Below, in pieces: positions 22,710-34,689 of a DNA stretch of 64,000 nucleotides; the stretch's first letter is position 1, and each line of letters starts with the position of its first letter. Source of the DNA: Solanum dulcamara (lineage: Eukaryota > Streptophyta > Magnoliopsida > Solanales > Solanaceae); assembly GCF_947179165.1 (NCBI RefSeq), contig NC_077239.1, positions 33,184,134 through 33,248,133 of the forward strand, in the 5' to 3' direction. The position numbers and the translations under genes are program-made. Under the pieces are notes generated by a model. It searched no databases, had not been told where the DNA came from, and worked only from the letters and a program-made list of their open reading frames with translations.

Positions 22710-24843
22710 TTTCATGACTCATGACTACCCCCTAGTCACGACACGGTGCTTAGAAAAATAAGTGCCCCCAAGCTAACCTCATAGTATGGCATAACACTAA
22801 GATTTACAATCAACAATTGAAAATGGGAAGTAAATCATGAATAGTCTAAATAGTCTCATGTCATAATAGACAAAATCTAAAGTCACATGTGTGAAATCTA
22901 ACTTTTTTGTCTGAAAGCATCTTCTAACGTAGGTGAATTGCTAGGACATGTCCCTAGCTAACTCTAAAATCTGAAAACTGAAGTAAGTCTAAATGAAACA
23001 TAAGAAATAATAAATGGTATGTCCCCGAAATAAATAATAAATTGTATGTCCCCGAACTATGAGGACACACCAACTAAGCACTCGAGCAAGATCTGAAATA
23101 ACATTACACGCGAACTAGATGAGTATCGGAACCTATATTATAAAATAATATAGGCAAAAAAGTATGCGGTCAGTACTTGAAATATACTACGTATGGGAAA
23201 ATACATAAACATGACATAATAATATGATAAGCCTTGAAACATGATAATGCAATGACTAAGTAAACATAACATGAAACTGAGGATCTAATTCTGAAAACAT
23301 AGTATAAGGTCATGCAGTATTTTGAAAATCATACATAAGTGTCAGGGATATCATTAACCGACATATAACCATGTGAGATACAACATGGAATATGGTACAT
23401 TTCCCCAAACCTACAGTGGAATGTAGTTCTAAGATAACGGGATTACTACTAAACGTCTCATGCCTCTACTAACGGGTGAGCCTTCATACTTAGGTCCACT
23501 CGGTGCTAAGTAAACTCCCAATGAAAAACATGCATAATCATAAGAAACATTAAGAATCTAATAATAGTGAATCGTTCATGAGAAATTTGATAATCATAAG
23601 AGTAACTCCTTAAAATCGTGATACATCACATAATCTGAGAGAAATTTTATCTGAAAGAATCTAAATCATGATAATGATTGATTCTTTACCTGAAGGCATC
23701 CTTAATTCATGAAAATCTAAGTTCATAAAGCTTGCATGCGAAAGTAACATAATCTTGATCATGAAAATTCTTACATGGCATGGGTTCATGAAAAATATTT
23801 TTGAGAACATATAATTAAGATTAATTCATGCATAATAAGATCATTCATGAAGAAGAAATCAAAATCCATTAAGAACCCATAAGAAATCATGAAACCCTAG
23901 AATTGCAGAAGAATGATAAATTGAGAAATTGGGGTTTATTTGAGACTCAATGGGTGAAGAAGGACCCATTGATGAAGTTCCCACATATCTTGAATAAAAC
24001 CTTAACTTTGATCTTCAATAGAGACGTGAAATCTTAAAACCCTAGATTGTTTGAGAGAAAAGACTTTAGGGAGAAGAAACTTGAGTTGGGAAATTATGAG
24101 AGAATGGGAAGGTTAGGGTCTTTAGTATTCATTTATATCCACTTAGAATAGGCTAAAAAGACACAGTATACGAGTTAAAAGAGTAGAAAAAGACCCAATT
24201 ACCTTTGAGAAAAAAACTGTCGAACAGCTTCTACGGACACCTTCTACAATCTGTAGAACTGTCCACGGTACGTGAACTGTCTCGCAGAAGGCAGGAGGAG
24301 CAAAATTCTGGAATTTGAAGTTGCACTATATGACCCCTTTCTACGGTCCATAAATCATTCCATGGACCATTAATCCTCTCGTCCTGTTCAAGTCTCAAAA
24401 TTCTAATTTTTTGAACTTCCCTTCTACAATCAGGTCTACGGTTCATGAATCCTTATGAGGACCGTAGTGCCTTTCCTACACCCATACCTGGAACTCAATT
24501 TTTTCTAAAGTTCAGTACCTTGATCTATAGACCCATCAACGTTACGTAGAATTTTCCATGAGTCATGAACACCCTTCGTCCTAGCAACTCAAAATTTCAA
24601 CTTGTTAAAGATGGTTTACGATAGAGTCTATGGTTCGTGAAATTGATTACGAGCCATACAAACATCCATAAATCGACTTAAAAATTTTCAACTTCTGAGG
24701 TTCCCTTTCACGATTGCCTTCCACGGACCGTGAAAGCTTGTATGGTCTGTGAACAGCTCTCGTGAAAGTCAATGTTGCAAACTTCAGCAACATTTTCTGT
24801 ACTTTTTTAATCCATCGGAGTTAGATATTTTTGTGGTATTACA
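22710..24843 (-). repeat. Family G 5' LTR (about 2.1 kb), decayed
   Basis: On the minus strand it starts TGTAATACC at 24843 and ends GTCATGAAA at 22710 beside the PBS remnant. Near the start are many ACGGTCC/ACGGACC words (24225-24760), and a promoter-like AT-rich stretch near 24130-24150. The small frame at 24231-24446 falls in the repeated ACGGTCC zone and is not a gene. A short internal duplication containing GGTATGTCCCCGAA lies at about 23010-23055. Confidence 0.7.
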
Positions 24844-26680
24844 AATCATGATGGACGATTTATATTTGGACTATTTTCTATGGGACGTTGCTCCCTACTT
24901 GTAATTAGATTCCACATCCCATAACTAGAATCATCATTGTCACTGTGAATTACCGTATTTACTTCTTTTTTATTATTCTTTTATAATTGGGGAGAGTTAG
25001 TTTCATGAATTTTTTACATATGCTGTTGTTAGAAATTTTCTTTTTTATGATCTTGACTCTTAAAAGGGCAGTAGATATTTTTGTGTCTTGCCTTTCACAT
25101 TCAAATATGAATATTTTAAGAATTCATATTCGACATAAAAGAGGCTACCTACTAATTTGTACTTTGATGGAAATGATTTGATCACAAGTTCATTTGTATA
25201 AATTTTTGTTAGACTTTTTCTTTTTTATGATCTTGACGCTTAAAAGGGCGGTAGATACTTTTGTGTCTTGCCTTTCACATTCAATTATGAATATTTTAAG
25301 AATTCATACTCAACATAAAAGTGGCTACCTACTAATTTGTATTTGGATGGCAATGATTTAATCGCAAGTTCATTTGTATGAAATTTATTGCATATTTAAC
25401 CTTAGCCATTGTAGTCTTGATTTTTTCAATCTTTAGTACTTAACTTAAAGTTTCAGAAGTCACTTCCATAATGAAATAGTGGATGCTTGTGTTGCTGACA
25501 GTTTAAAATTACTTTACCACTTTCTTGCAGTAAGGTAATTATACATCAATAATTCAAAGATCATTTATTAGCACTTTCACGTAATTATTGATTACATCAA
25601 ATTCAAAAAGAAAGTAGTCATAACCAAGTGATAGAGGTTCAAAGTCCCTTTGGAATTCCCTAAGTCTCTAAACTTTAGCGCACATGGTATTACATTTAAA
25701 ATACTGGTCCAAAGATTTAACAATTAAAGTATTTTTCCATGATTTCCTAATTGATTTTAGAATCCTTGGGAAGAAGCCTTATCATGAGAATGGTGGAATT
25801 GTTCTTATTACTAGCATTTTCTTCTACATTTTATTTTCATTAATTTTATCATTGGAGAAAGAATTTTTATATTTGTATCAAAAATTCGAGTCTTCTATAC
25901 TTCACCTATTAATTCGTTGTTAAATAATAGTCGCTTAGTATTTTCTTCAATATTCACACTTCCTACCTTTTGATTACATTAATTAGAAGTCAGCTATTAA
26001 TTTGCTTCCTTAATTTCATCATCCATTAGAGAATTTTCAGTTATACCAGTATTCATTTTTTTACTAGTACAATAAAGGAAATGAATTTCACTCTTAAAGT
26101 TTCACTTTGCCTATCAAAGCTTTTCATAGTCTTTTTCATTCATCGAAGTTATACCGGCAAAACAAAAATATGTGAATTATAAAATTCAAAATTTAAAAGC
26201 AAATAATAAAGACAAGTTTAATAGAAAAAATTTAAACTAAAATAGGATAAGGGGCAAACTTGGGTTGCAATGCATATTAAATAAAAAAGAACCTGAATCA
26301 TAACTTGAACATATAGTTCTTAGTATGGTCTTCGATTTTTCCTAGCTATCATAACTTGCCTCTTTTCTTGAGAGAGAACTGACAGTGTAAGAATCTATAG
26401 ATGTTCAATACAAATTCAATATATGTTTACAGTAGAGTTTCTACTAAAATTGTCGTGAATCTAACTGAAATTTGAGATTGATTTACCTAGGAGTAGAGAA
26501 TCCTAACCCCCATGTCCAGAGAAAAGGTTTCAAAAGTACTACTAGTCGGTCTAATCATGAAATGTCCAAATAAAGTGATTTGATATGATTACTATAATTT
26601 GAAAGAAAGAAAAATAAGGTTGATTGTGCCTTTCCTTTCGTGATCAAAGCTAGTTCGCCCTTCTAATAAAGAAAAAATAA
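24844..26680. other. AT-rich intergenic DNA without recognisable genes
   Basis: Apart from the tandem duplication listed separately I see no coding blocks. Frames at 24987-25181 and 25684-25923 are short, AT-driven and without motifs. Confidence 0.5.
25027..25386 (+). repeat. Tandem duplication, two 180-bp units
   Basis: 25027-25206 is repeated at 25207-25386 with few differences. Both carry TTTTTTATGATCTTGAC, then GGGCRGTAGATA, then GGCTACCTACTAATTTGTA. This is a simple local duplication in intergenic DNA. Confidence 0.9.
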
Positions 26681-26681
26681 T

Positions 26682-27960
26682 CTAACTATACAATTTAAGC
26701 ACCCAAATTACTCATATATATCAGTAGTTTGACTTTTCACCAATATAGCAATAGAATCTTTACAAAAACAAAAACAAAATCTGAAAATCCAAAAAATATA
26801 ATAAAGAAATTAAAAAATCACATTTTGTCCCTAGAAAATCTCTGTTTTTTAATCTTCTTCCTAAATACTCCCTCAATATTTTTACTTCCTGATCTTTCTC
26901 CTCTTTTCTAATCTTCTTCCTAAAATATCTAAATCATTAATTTTTTATAATTTTCTCCATAAATCACTTTACCAATTTTATCAAATTAAATAAGCGCATT
27001 GCCTTTTTCTCTCTCCATCCATTTTTTTCTGAATTATCTCTCTTCGCTCATCTTTTTGTCCTTTCTTCTCAATTTTTACCATTTTTAATTTTCCAAAAAT
27101 TTACTTTATTCTTTTTTTATTTCTCTCTCTTTGTTTTTTTAAAATTGTTTCTTACACCATTATAAATTGGAATATATAATCAAAAATTAACTTTATCATC
27201 AAGTATGAATTGATTTTTTAAATTTATTCGGTTATAATTTGATGTAATTCATTCATTATGATAAAATTGAATTAAATTAATTTGAACTTCACCACGGTTA
27301 AACCACATTATACACTATGTAAATTAACTTAATGAAATTAAAAAATTGGTACATACTTGATTAGATTATGGTGTTACCCATTGTAGGGTTGTAATATATA
27401 ACCAAAATCAACTTTACCATCAATTATAAATCAATATCTTTAATAGTTCTAAACCAACATATCACCAAAAAATTAGTCACACCATACATCAAAAATGCAT
27501 ACACTATAACATATCGCAATTTTAAATCAATAAATTAACTACATCATCCATCAAAATATATACACTAAGACATATCACAATTAAAAACCAATAAATCATC
27601 AATTATTGTACCAGATCAGTCACCAAAGTACATTCCTTAATACATACCACTATTAGTTTTTAACCAACAAATGCACCAATTATTTTTTTGTTATTGTTAT
27701 TAATTAATTTCAACTTGACACCAAGATTACACCACATTGTACATCATGTAAATTAATTTGATGATACTAAAAAGTTGGTATATACTTGATTAGATTATGA
27801 TGTTATGCATTGTAGGATTAGAACATATAACTAAAATCAACCTTACCTTCAATTACAAATAATTTTTTTTATAGTTCTAAACCAACATATCAATTTCTTT
27901 TATAGTTTTAAACCAACATACCAATATCTGAAGATGAACTTGCAAAAGACAACAATGGAG
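26682..27960 (+). repeat. Dispersed 1-kb repeat R, copy 1 (with an extra partial unit)
   Basis: From about 26682 to 27690 the sequence matches 44078-45115 in the same orientation, for example the shared CACCCAAATTACTCATATAT start and the shared ACCAACAAATSCACCAATT end. Copy 1 then carries a further partial repeat of its own middle (27710-27900 resembles 27280-27470, with ATACTTGATTAGATTATG in both). It is non-coding. It may be a non-autonomous transposon, but I see no clear terminal repeats or target duplication. Confidence 0.75.
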
Positions 27961-28024
27961 AAATCAATTTTCTACCAAGCCTTCACATCGAAAAACTAAC
28001 AAGAAAATTATAAGAGAGACAATA

Positions 28025-28256
28025 TATTTTTTTACGTAGATTGAATAAAAAAGAGTGAATACAGATTATCATAGTTACAAGGAAGAGAGAATATACTTTT
28101 TACATAGATTGAATAAAAACAATGAGGGAATACGGATCTCCATAGTTAGATGGAAGAGAAATAACACTCATTTTACATAGATTGAATAAGAAACAAAAAG
28201 AGGAAATACGGATTACCATAGTTATAGGAAAGAGAGAGAATTCTTTTTTACATAGA
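28025..28256 (+). repeat. Tandem array, three units plus a partial fourth (about 67-75 bp each)
   Basis: The phrase ACATAGATTGAATAA followed by AATACGGATTACCATAGT-like sequence and GGAAGAGAGA recurs, starting near 28027, 28095, 28169 and 28244. There is no coding potential; the 85-residue minus-strand frame across it is an artefact of the repeat. Confidence 0.8.
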
Positions 28257-29390
28257 AAAAAAATTAATACTATAATTATTATTTTCATTAAATCCGCACA
28301 TAACCCTAAAAAGAAGACAAAAAATACTGCTAAATAAATTATATAAGTAAATCTCAAAAATTAATTTTTTTGTTAAATTTGTAATTAAAAGACTAGTTTT
28401 ATAATTAAAAGGGAGTATGCGCATATATTGTTTATTAAGGTAGTATATTCTTGTAAGTTTTCCTTCAATGAAAGTGAGATAGATACTTTTTTCAACCCTA
28501 CTTGTCTTCTCTTTCTTCTATCTTTTTTTATCAAGTTTCTCCAAAGAAAAAAGTGACTTTTTTTAAAATGCTTCTTTGAAAACATTTAACGAAGTACTTT
28601 CAAGTAAAAATAGAAGATGAAAAATGTAGCCTCTCAAAAAGTGCTTTTTTTTAATCTCTCTTTTGAGAAAATAGATTTAGAAGAACTTTATAAAAGATTG
28701 ATCAAACACTAATTGCTTCTCAAAATTATTTTTCAAATTGATTAGCTAAATACAAATTGTTTCTCGTATTATTGAGAATGAAAAAACTTATCCAAATAAC
28801 CTAATTTTAGAAAATTTGGCCGAGCAGACTATTCACCTTTCTACGAGAAAGTCATAAATGCGAGTGGTGCTAACTAATTGATGATCAAGTCAACAGATTG
28901 AATGTTGCAAGAGGAAACATAGAAGGAATGAGACGGCATTGCATAACTTCCTCTTTCTCACAAGACTTTACTGTAGCACATTGCCTTGTTTCATTTTTTC
29001 TGTGGGATTACCAATAGTAAGTATACCCTTGTCCATGGCCGTCAACCACCCCTATATTCTTCCATTTCTGGCCAGGAACCCCATGATGGAAATTTCTCAA
29101 ACATTCGGCTTTTATAAATGAATTGGCTCTGTACAAGAATTACATTTGCGGAGTGACATTGTATACTAGCAAGCCGTGGATTGTGGTTCTATACATTTGT
29201 ACTTTCAGGGTTAGAAAAGATCTATATTAGCTAATGGTACCTAGAGATAGCTGTACATGAACATATACACGAGTAACAACCCTTAAATTCTCTCCTTTAA
29301 CAAGGAAAAAATAAGGTTAACGGGGCAAAAATATTTGGCCATCAAAGTTTCCATGGTTGTGTCATATTTTTCTAATAATTTACCAGCTTA
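28257..29390. other. Intergenic DNA and probable 3' flank/3' UTR of the IDM1-like gene
   Basis: 28257-29150 is AT-rich with no recognisable gene. The part next to the stop codon at 29391 (about 29150-29390) would hold the 3' UTR of the minus-strand gene. I see no decisive polyadenylation signal. Confidence 0.4.
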
Positions 29391-32300
29391 CTAAATAGTT
29401 ACTCCTTCCAAAACCAGCTTAGCTTCCACAGGCTGATATCTTCTCCGCTTGTAACATTTGTATTGAACACCTGTTTTTTCTAAAACCTTGCTATCGGTAA
29501 CTTCAGCTTGGTATTGCAGACTGGTCTCGTCCTGGCAGCCAAGAGGAGCTTGTTGGTTCGCCTGTTCAAAGACCACAAACAATAATACTTAACAAGAGGA
29601 TCTAAGTAAGAAAATCTGCTGAGGCAATGTTCTGAGCAATGGAAATGTACCACAATAATGAAAGGAGCTGGAGCATCGGTATTATTGTTTTCACATCCTC
29701 CAGGTGCACTGACAAGTAGTACAACAGTTAAGTTTTATCAGCTGGGAAAGAAATTGCCAAGGTTTGGACACAACAAACAGCACAAGACTAAGTGCGCATT
29801 TGGATCCTAAACGTGTTCACTGTTCTGAGGACAACCAAAACTGAACAACCTAAAATATAACCAACTACAAACAGCCTCTGCAACCGAACTTTCTTATACA
29901 ATATAATAGATCAATAACTAAGATGTTCATTTGCTAAACTTTCAAATCCCCTATACATTAGCCTTGTCTCTTCAAAGAGTAGACATATAACACAAAAGAC
30001 AATGGGGAGTAAATCCAACTCTCTGATCTTGCATCCGAAAGTTTATGCACCATGCTATGGGCGTACCTGCATAGTATCTGTTATTCACCACGTAATCATG
30101 GTGTCTCTGTGTGTTACCTATGGAGCAAACTCACTTGAGAATTATATTTGCCAAACTGAGATTTTCTTCACCTATCTGAAGCGAAATTGAAACTGAAGAA
30201 ACCGCCATCAAGTCAAGCACCATGCATCACATAAAATCTCTATAGCTAACATGATGAGACAAGCTAAGTTCACTTCTTTACACACTCTGGTGGTTGGGGG
30301 TGGGGTTAATCATATGAGATTCTAAACAGGGTCCTCTGCAAAGTTCTTGTTAGGTCTCTAGAAGAAGGCTTGAATTAAGAGCTTCTTATTCTGCAAAATA
30401 ACTTTTTATTTCCGACACCTATAACTCAGATGTACTCTCTTGCCACGAAGAAGAAGAATCAAGAATATCAAGACTTTCAAGTTGGCAATTACTACGATAG
30501 TCTTGATCCACAGGTAGTCCTAAAGAAACCCTTGGTGAACCAGCAAAATGACAACAATTTTTACACCCTTTGTTGGGTATACATCATCTCAATGAGTAGG
30601 TTGATGGACCACTTTTCTTAAGCAAGAAAATTAAATGATACACACAAGAGACCTCCTTATCCCTCAAGCAGAATGTTCAAAACCGTAATTTGACAACGAA
30701 AAATGAAGAGACTGCCAAAATTAACATGATGATACAAGCTAAGTACACAGCTTAGTGCCTCCTATACATTCTGTGGATTGGTTAGGGGCATTGTGGTGGT
30801 TTGTGCTGATCATATGACATTCTAATCAGGAGCTTTTGTACTGTTTTGGTTAGGTTTCTGGAAGCAGGCTTGAATGCCCTTCCTAAGGGCGCTGGTAAAT
30901 ACACCTTTGTTGGGGTAAACATCATCTCATTAAGCAAGTTGAAAGACCATTTGCTCTCATGCAGCATACTTCATCCACATTTTAAGCAAAAATATTAAAT
31001 GATGCATACCAGAGACCTGCTTATCCCTTAAGTGGAAAGCTTAAAAAAGGCAAGAGCATTAGATATGACCAAATTCAACACGTCACTTTTTCTTGCACTG
31101 AGCCTAATCAAAACTATTTGAGCAGTACCCCAAATCTGCAACAACAATTATGCCTCGATCCCATACAAGTTGGGTATGAATCCTGACTGACCATGTTTCT
31201 TGAGTATTACAGTAAAACAAAGAAATAACACCAACAAAATAAAAATTGTTTCATTGAGACAACTCCTACTTAAATGCATAAAACATAGTTTTTACCACAT
31301 GTTGGCAGCTAAAGGCATCCTCTCACATACAGCCGAATTGTGATTTATTCTCAATTAATAGAAATTTGAATCTTTCACATCTCAAACATTGCTTTCAAGC
31401 CCAATAAAACATGCCCCTACCCTCACCTTATACTGAAGAAGAGGATTAGCTGAGACACATTAATATGTTATCAGAATGATCAGTCTCCTAAAGACATAAT
31501 TATCAAGCTTGAATAGGTTATCAAAGTCATATTGCAATTTTCATGTTACGTTCTGCATGATTTGAATGCTATATCTCTCTGATTACCTTCTGCAGTCCTT
31601 TAAAAAAAAAAGGAGGGGGGGGGGGGGGGGGGACATACTCTGCAGATCCTTGGTCCACAATTTCACTCCCCTCAATTTGCTCAGCTTGGAAGACCTCAGA
31701 AAACGCACTGTTTCCATCCAAATCAACATTCTCCTTGCTGTTTATGTGGTCAAATTGAGTTTGATAAGCTTCTGGATAAAAATGAAGTTTTAGTCCATCC
31801 ATATCTAATCTCCATCTCCTTCCACAGTAAATGAAGATTGTTACATACCTGTTGATTCACTTGATACCTCTGGAGGGATATTCTGGAGGAGTTTCTGACA
31901 CATTACTGTACCCTGGAAATCAAGGAAAGTGTAATTCAAGAAGTTTAACCTCTGAGATTCTTTCACCATTGAGAAACCAAATGAAGTGGTCCATGTGTTT
32001 AGCACGGTGGGGACAGCAGGCAAAACTAGCCTCTCAACTCCTAATTCCATGAGTTTCTGGAATGAATAACAAAATAGCATTAGTTGAAAGGCAAGCATAT
32101 TCCCCACGTACATAGCCTCTGAGAAATTAAAAGGTTTAATGTTTCGTTTCAGTATCACGACAAAGAAAGAAAACCATATAAAATAGTCATAGTTATCAGG
32201 ACCATTGCAATTCCCACTGTCATACATGTGCCTCATATACTTATTCTAACTAGAATTGAAGTCCTTTTGTTTCGATAGGTAACCAGAACTTGACATCGAT

Positions 32301-34601
32301 GTAGCATAACTGAGCATTGAAGCCAAAAAAAAAAAAGAGCCCTAAGAGTGCTGCTTAATATGACATCTGGAAAACCAAAATAACCATGTCCAAAGGTTTT
32401 TCTCCTATAAAAATACATGTTTATACTTCTGATAAGGAGAAAGCACTGATGTCCCCAAACAGTCAACTCAAATGCATAGCCTCGAAAATATTAATATATA
32501 ACCATGGAAGGAAAGAAGCACATGACTATGAAATAAAAACTCAAAGATATCTCCTACAAATTATAGCTTTCATGAACATCCCTGCTTAATAGAGTAATTA
32601 TTGGTGATCTTTTAAAAACATACATTAGATACATCCTCGGCAAAACCTCTTCCTTCTTCTCCCTGAAGAAGGAAAATGAAAGAAAGTAGATTTGCGTACC
32701 TTTTCAAGCTCATTCATTAAGATGCGACACATTCCAAGTCGGCGGTACTGAAATCTTGTTGCTACAAGAGGAACCTCAGCTACCTTTTCTCCATAAACCC
32801 TATGAGCATGAAAATTGTTAGCTTACTTTCTAAGATTCAGTCACATTGTTCAACTAATTTTTCAGAATAAGATAATATACTGAAATAAAAAGTAGAGAAA
32901 ACTTTTCTCGAATGAATAATACTAATATATAATGGTTGGATACCTTACAGTCGCTACCGAAATCACTTCATCATTTCTTTCCAGAAGCATAGTATAGAAA
33001 CCCTGAAAATTTAAGCGATTCAGCTCTGACCTGCAATTTAGAATTACAACTTTTTGTCAGAGCAGAAATAATGAAAACATATTGATACAAGTCTCTGAAA
33101 GTAGTGTTTAAGTAACTCGAGAGATAAATAATGCATTTTCTAAGTAAACCCACAAGACAATTTGCTGTCAAAAGAACATCGGGTTAGAACCCAATACCAT
33201 ACTCAAACATCAGCTTGGTACTGCAGATTAGAAACTATGTCTCTGTACTCAAGTTGAGATATACCATGTTATCCATAGTTTTTTTCTATATGGAGTACCT
33301 TATCTATAGTTACAAGTAATAAAGGCACTTTCAACTTCTATTTATGGCAAGTCTAAAATCAAGGGTGATTAAGCTCATGAACGGTGAAAGCTCTACTCTA
33401 ACCTTTGATGAAAGAGTGTGTCAACAATGAAAGTGTCATATGAAATGCATAATTTTGTTTTGCATAAATTATGTGGTTGAACAAGAATATGTGCACATAA
33501 TTCAACAATGGTTACTCAAGAATTTCTAAAGATGGATATTACCATCTATTAAAGATAAGATCTTCCATAAGATTTCTCCTTGTGTAAGGTTCTTTGACAG
33601 GCTCAAAGCATTCATGCATCACATCCAGAGCGACACTAAGTTTACTATAAGTCTCCAAGATGAACTCATCATTAGCAGCATCCGAATTAAAATCATCAGG
33701 TTTTACGTATTTCAATAAAGTCCAAGTGAGGTTATCAATTCCCACCATAACTGGCTTTGCCAAAAGTTGGCGGATACCCAAACATATCTGCAACAGATAT
33801 TAAGTTGACTTAGACAGAATGTTCCTTAAAAGTAAGACTGAATAGACAGAAGAGGATACTGGTGCATGTCAACATGATGCTTTTCCTGCATTTAAAATTT
33901 CCCTAGGATTGATAACATGGGAATAATCAGTAAGTCATCTTTCTAAGATCTGACCGGTCAACTGCATTCTACACTGAAATGACTTCTCAATGAGACAATT
34001 GACAAGATATAATAGCTGTGCGCTCTACTCATGATGCCAATGCTTTCTATTCCTGTGTTAGGCCTGAAACCAAATACCTGCTCACATCTCTTATTGCAAA
34101 ACCAACTTCCTACAGGATAATAATCCAGCTTTTGAAGACCATTATTTCTAACGCACCGAACATGATCTGTACAAAAGCGATCAACATCAGTAATGCCACA
34201 CATTCACAGAATTCTGTATGCCTAAGATAAGCTGTTGTAGGACATAAAAAATGATCAAAAGAGCTACTTACACTTGTGCTCACACTGACAACAGATAAGT
34301 AGACTGCTGTCTGTAAAGTGGTCTTTGTTTTTATCAAATCTGCTCTGGCCACACATTTCACAACAGCATGATGGGCAAAACCACTCTCCATCTGGGACAT
34401 CCTATTTAAGCAATATAATGCAGTTGGTATCAAACCAGGTATAGAACCAATGTGCAATATGCTCTATCTCACTCTCTCTCTCACTGTCTGACCAATATAA
34501 TTGACAATATGGATTTTAAGAGGAGAAAGAAACAAAAGTACAATATATATATACAACAACAACAACAACAACAACCCAGTGAAATCCCACAAAAAGTACA
34601 A

Positions 34602-34689
<88 letters not shown>

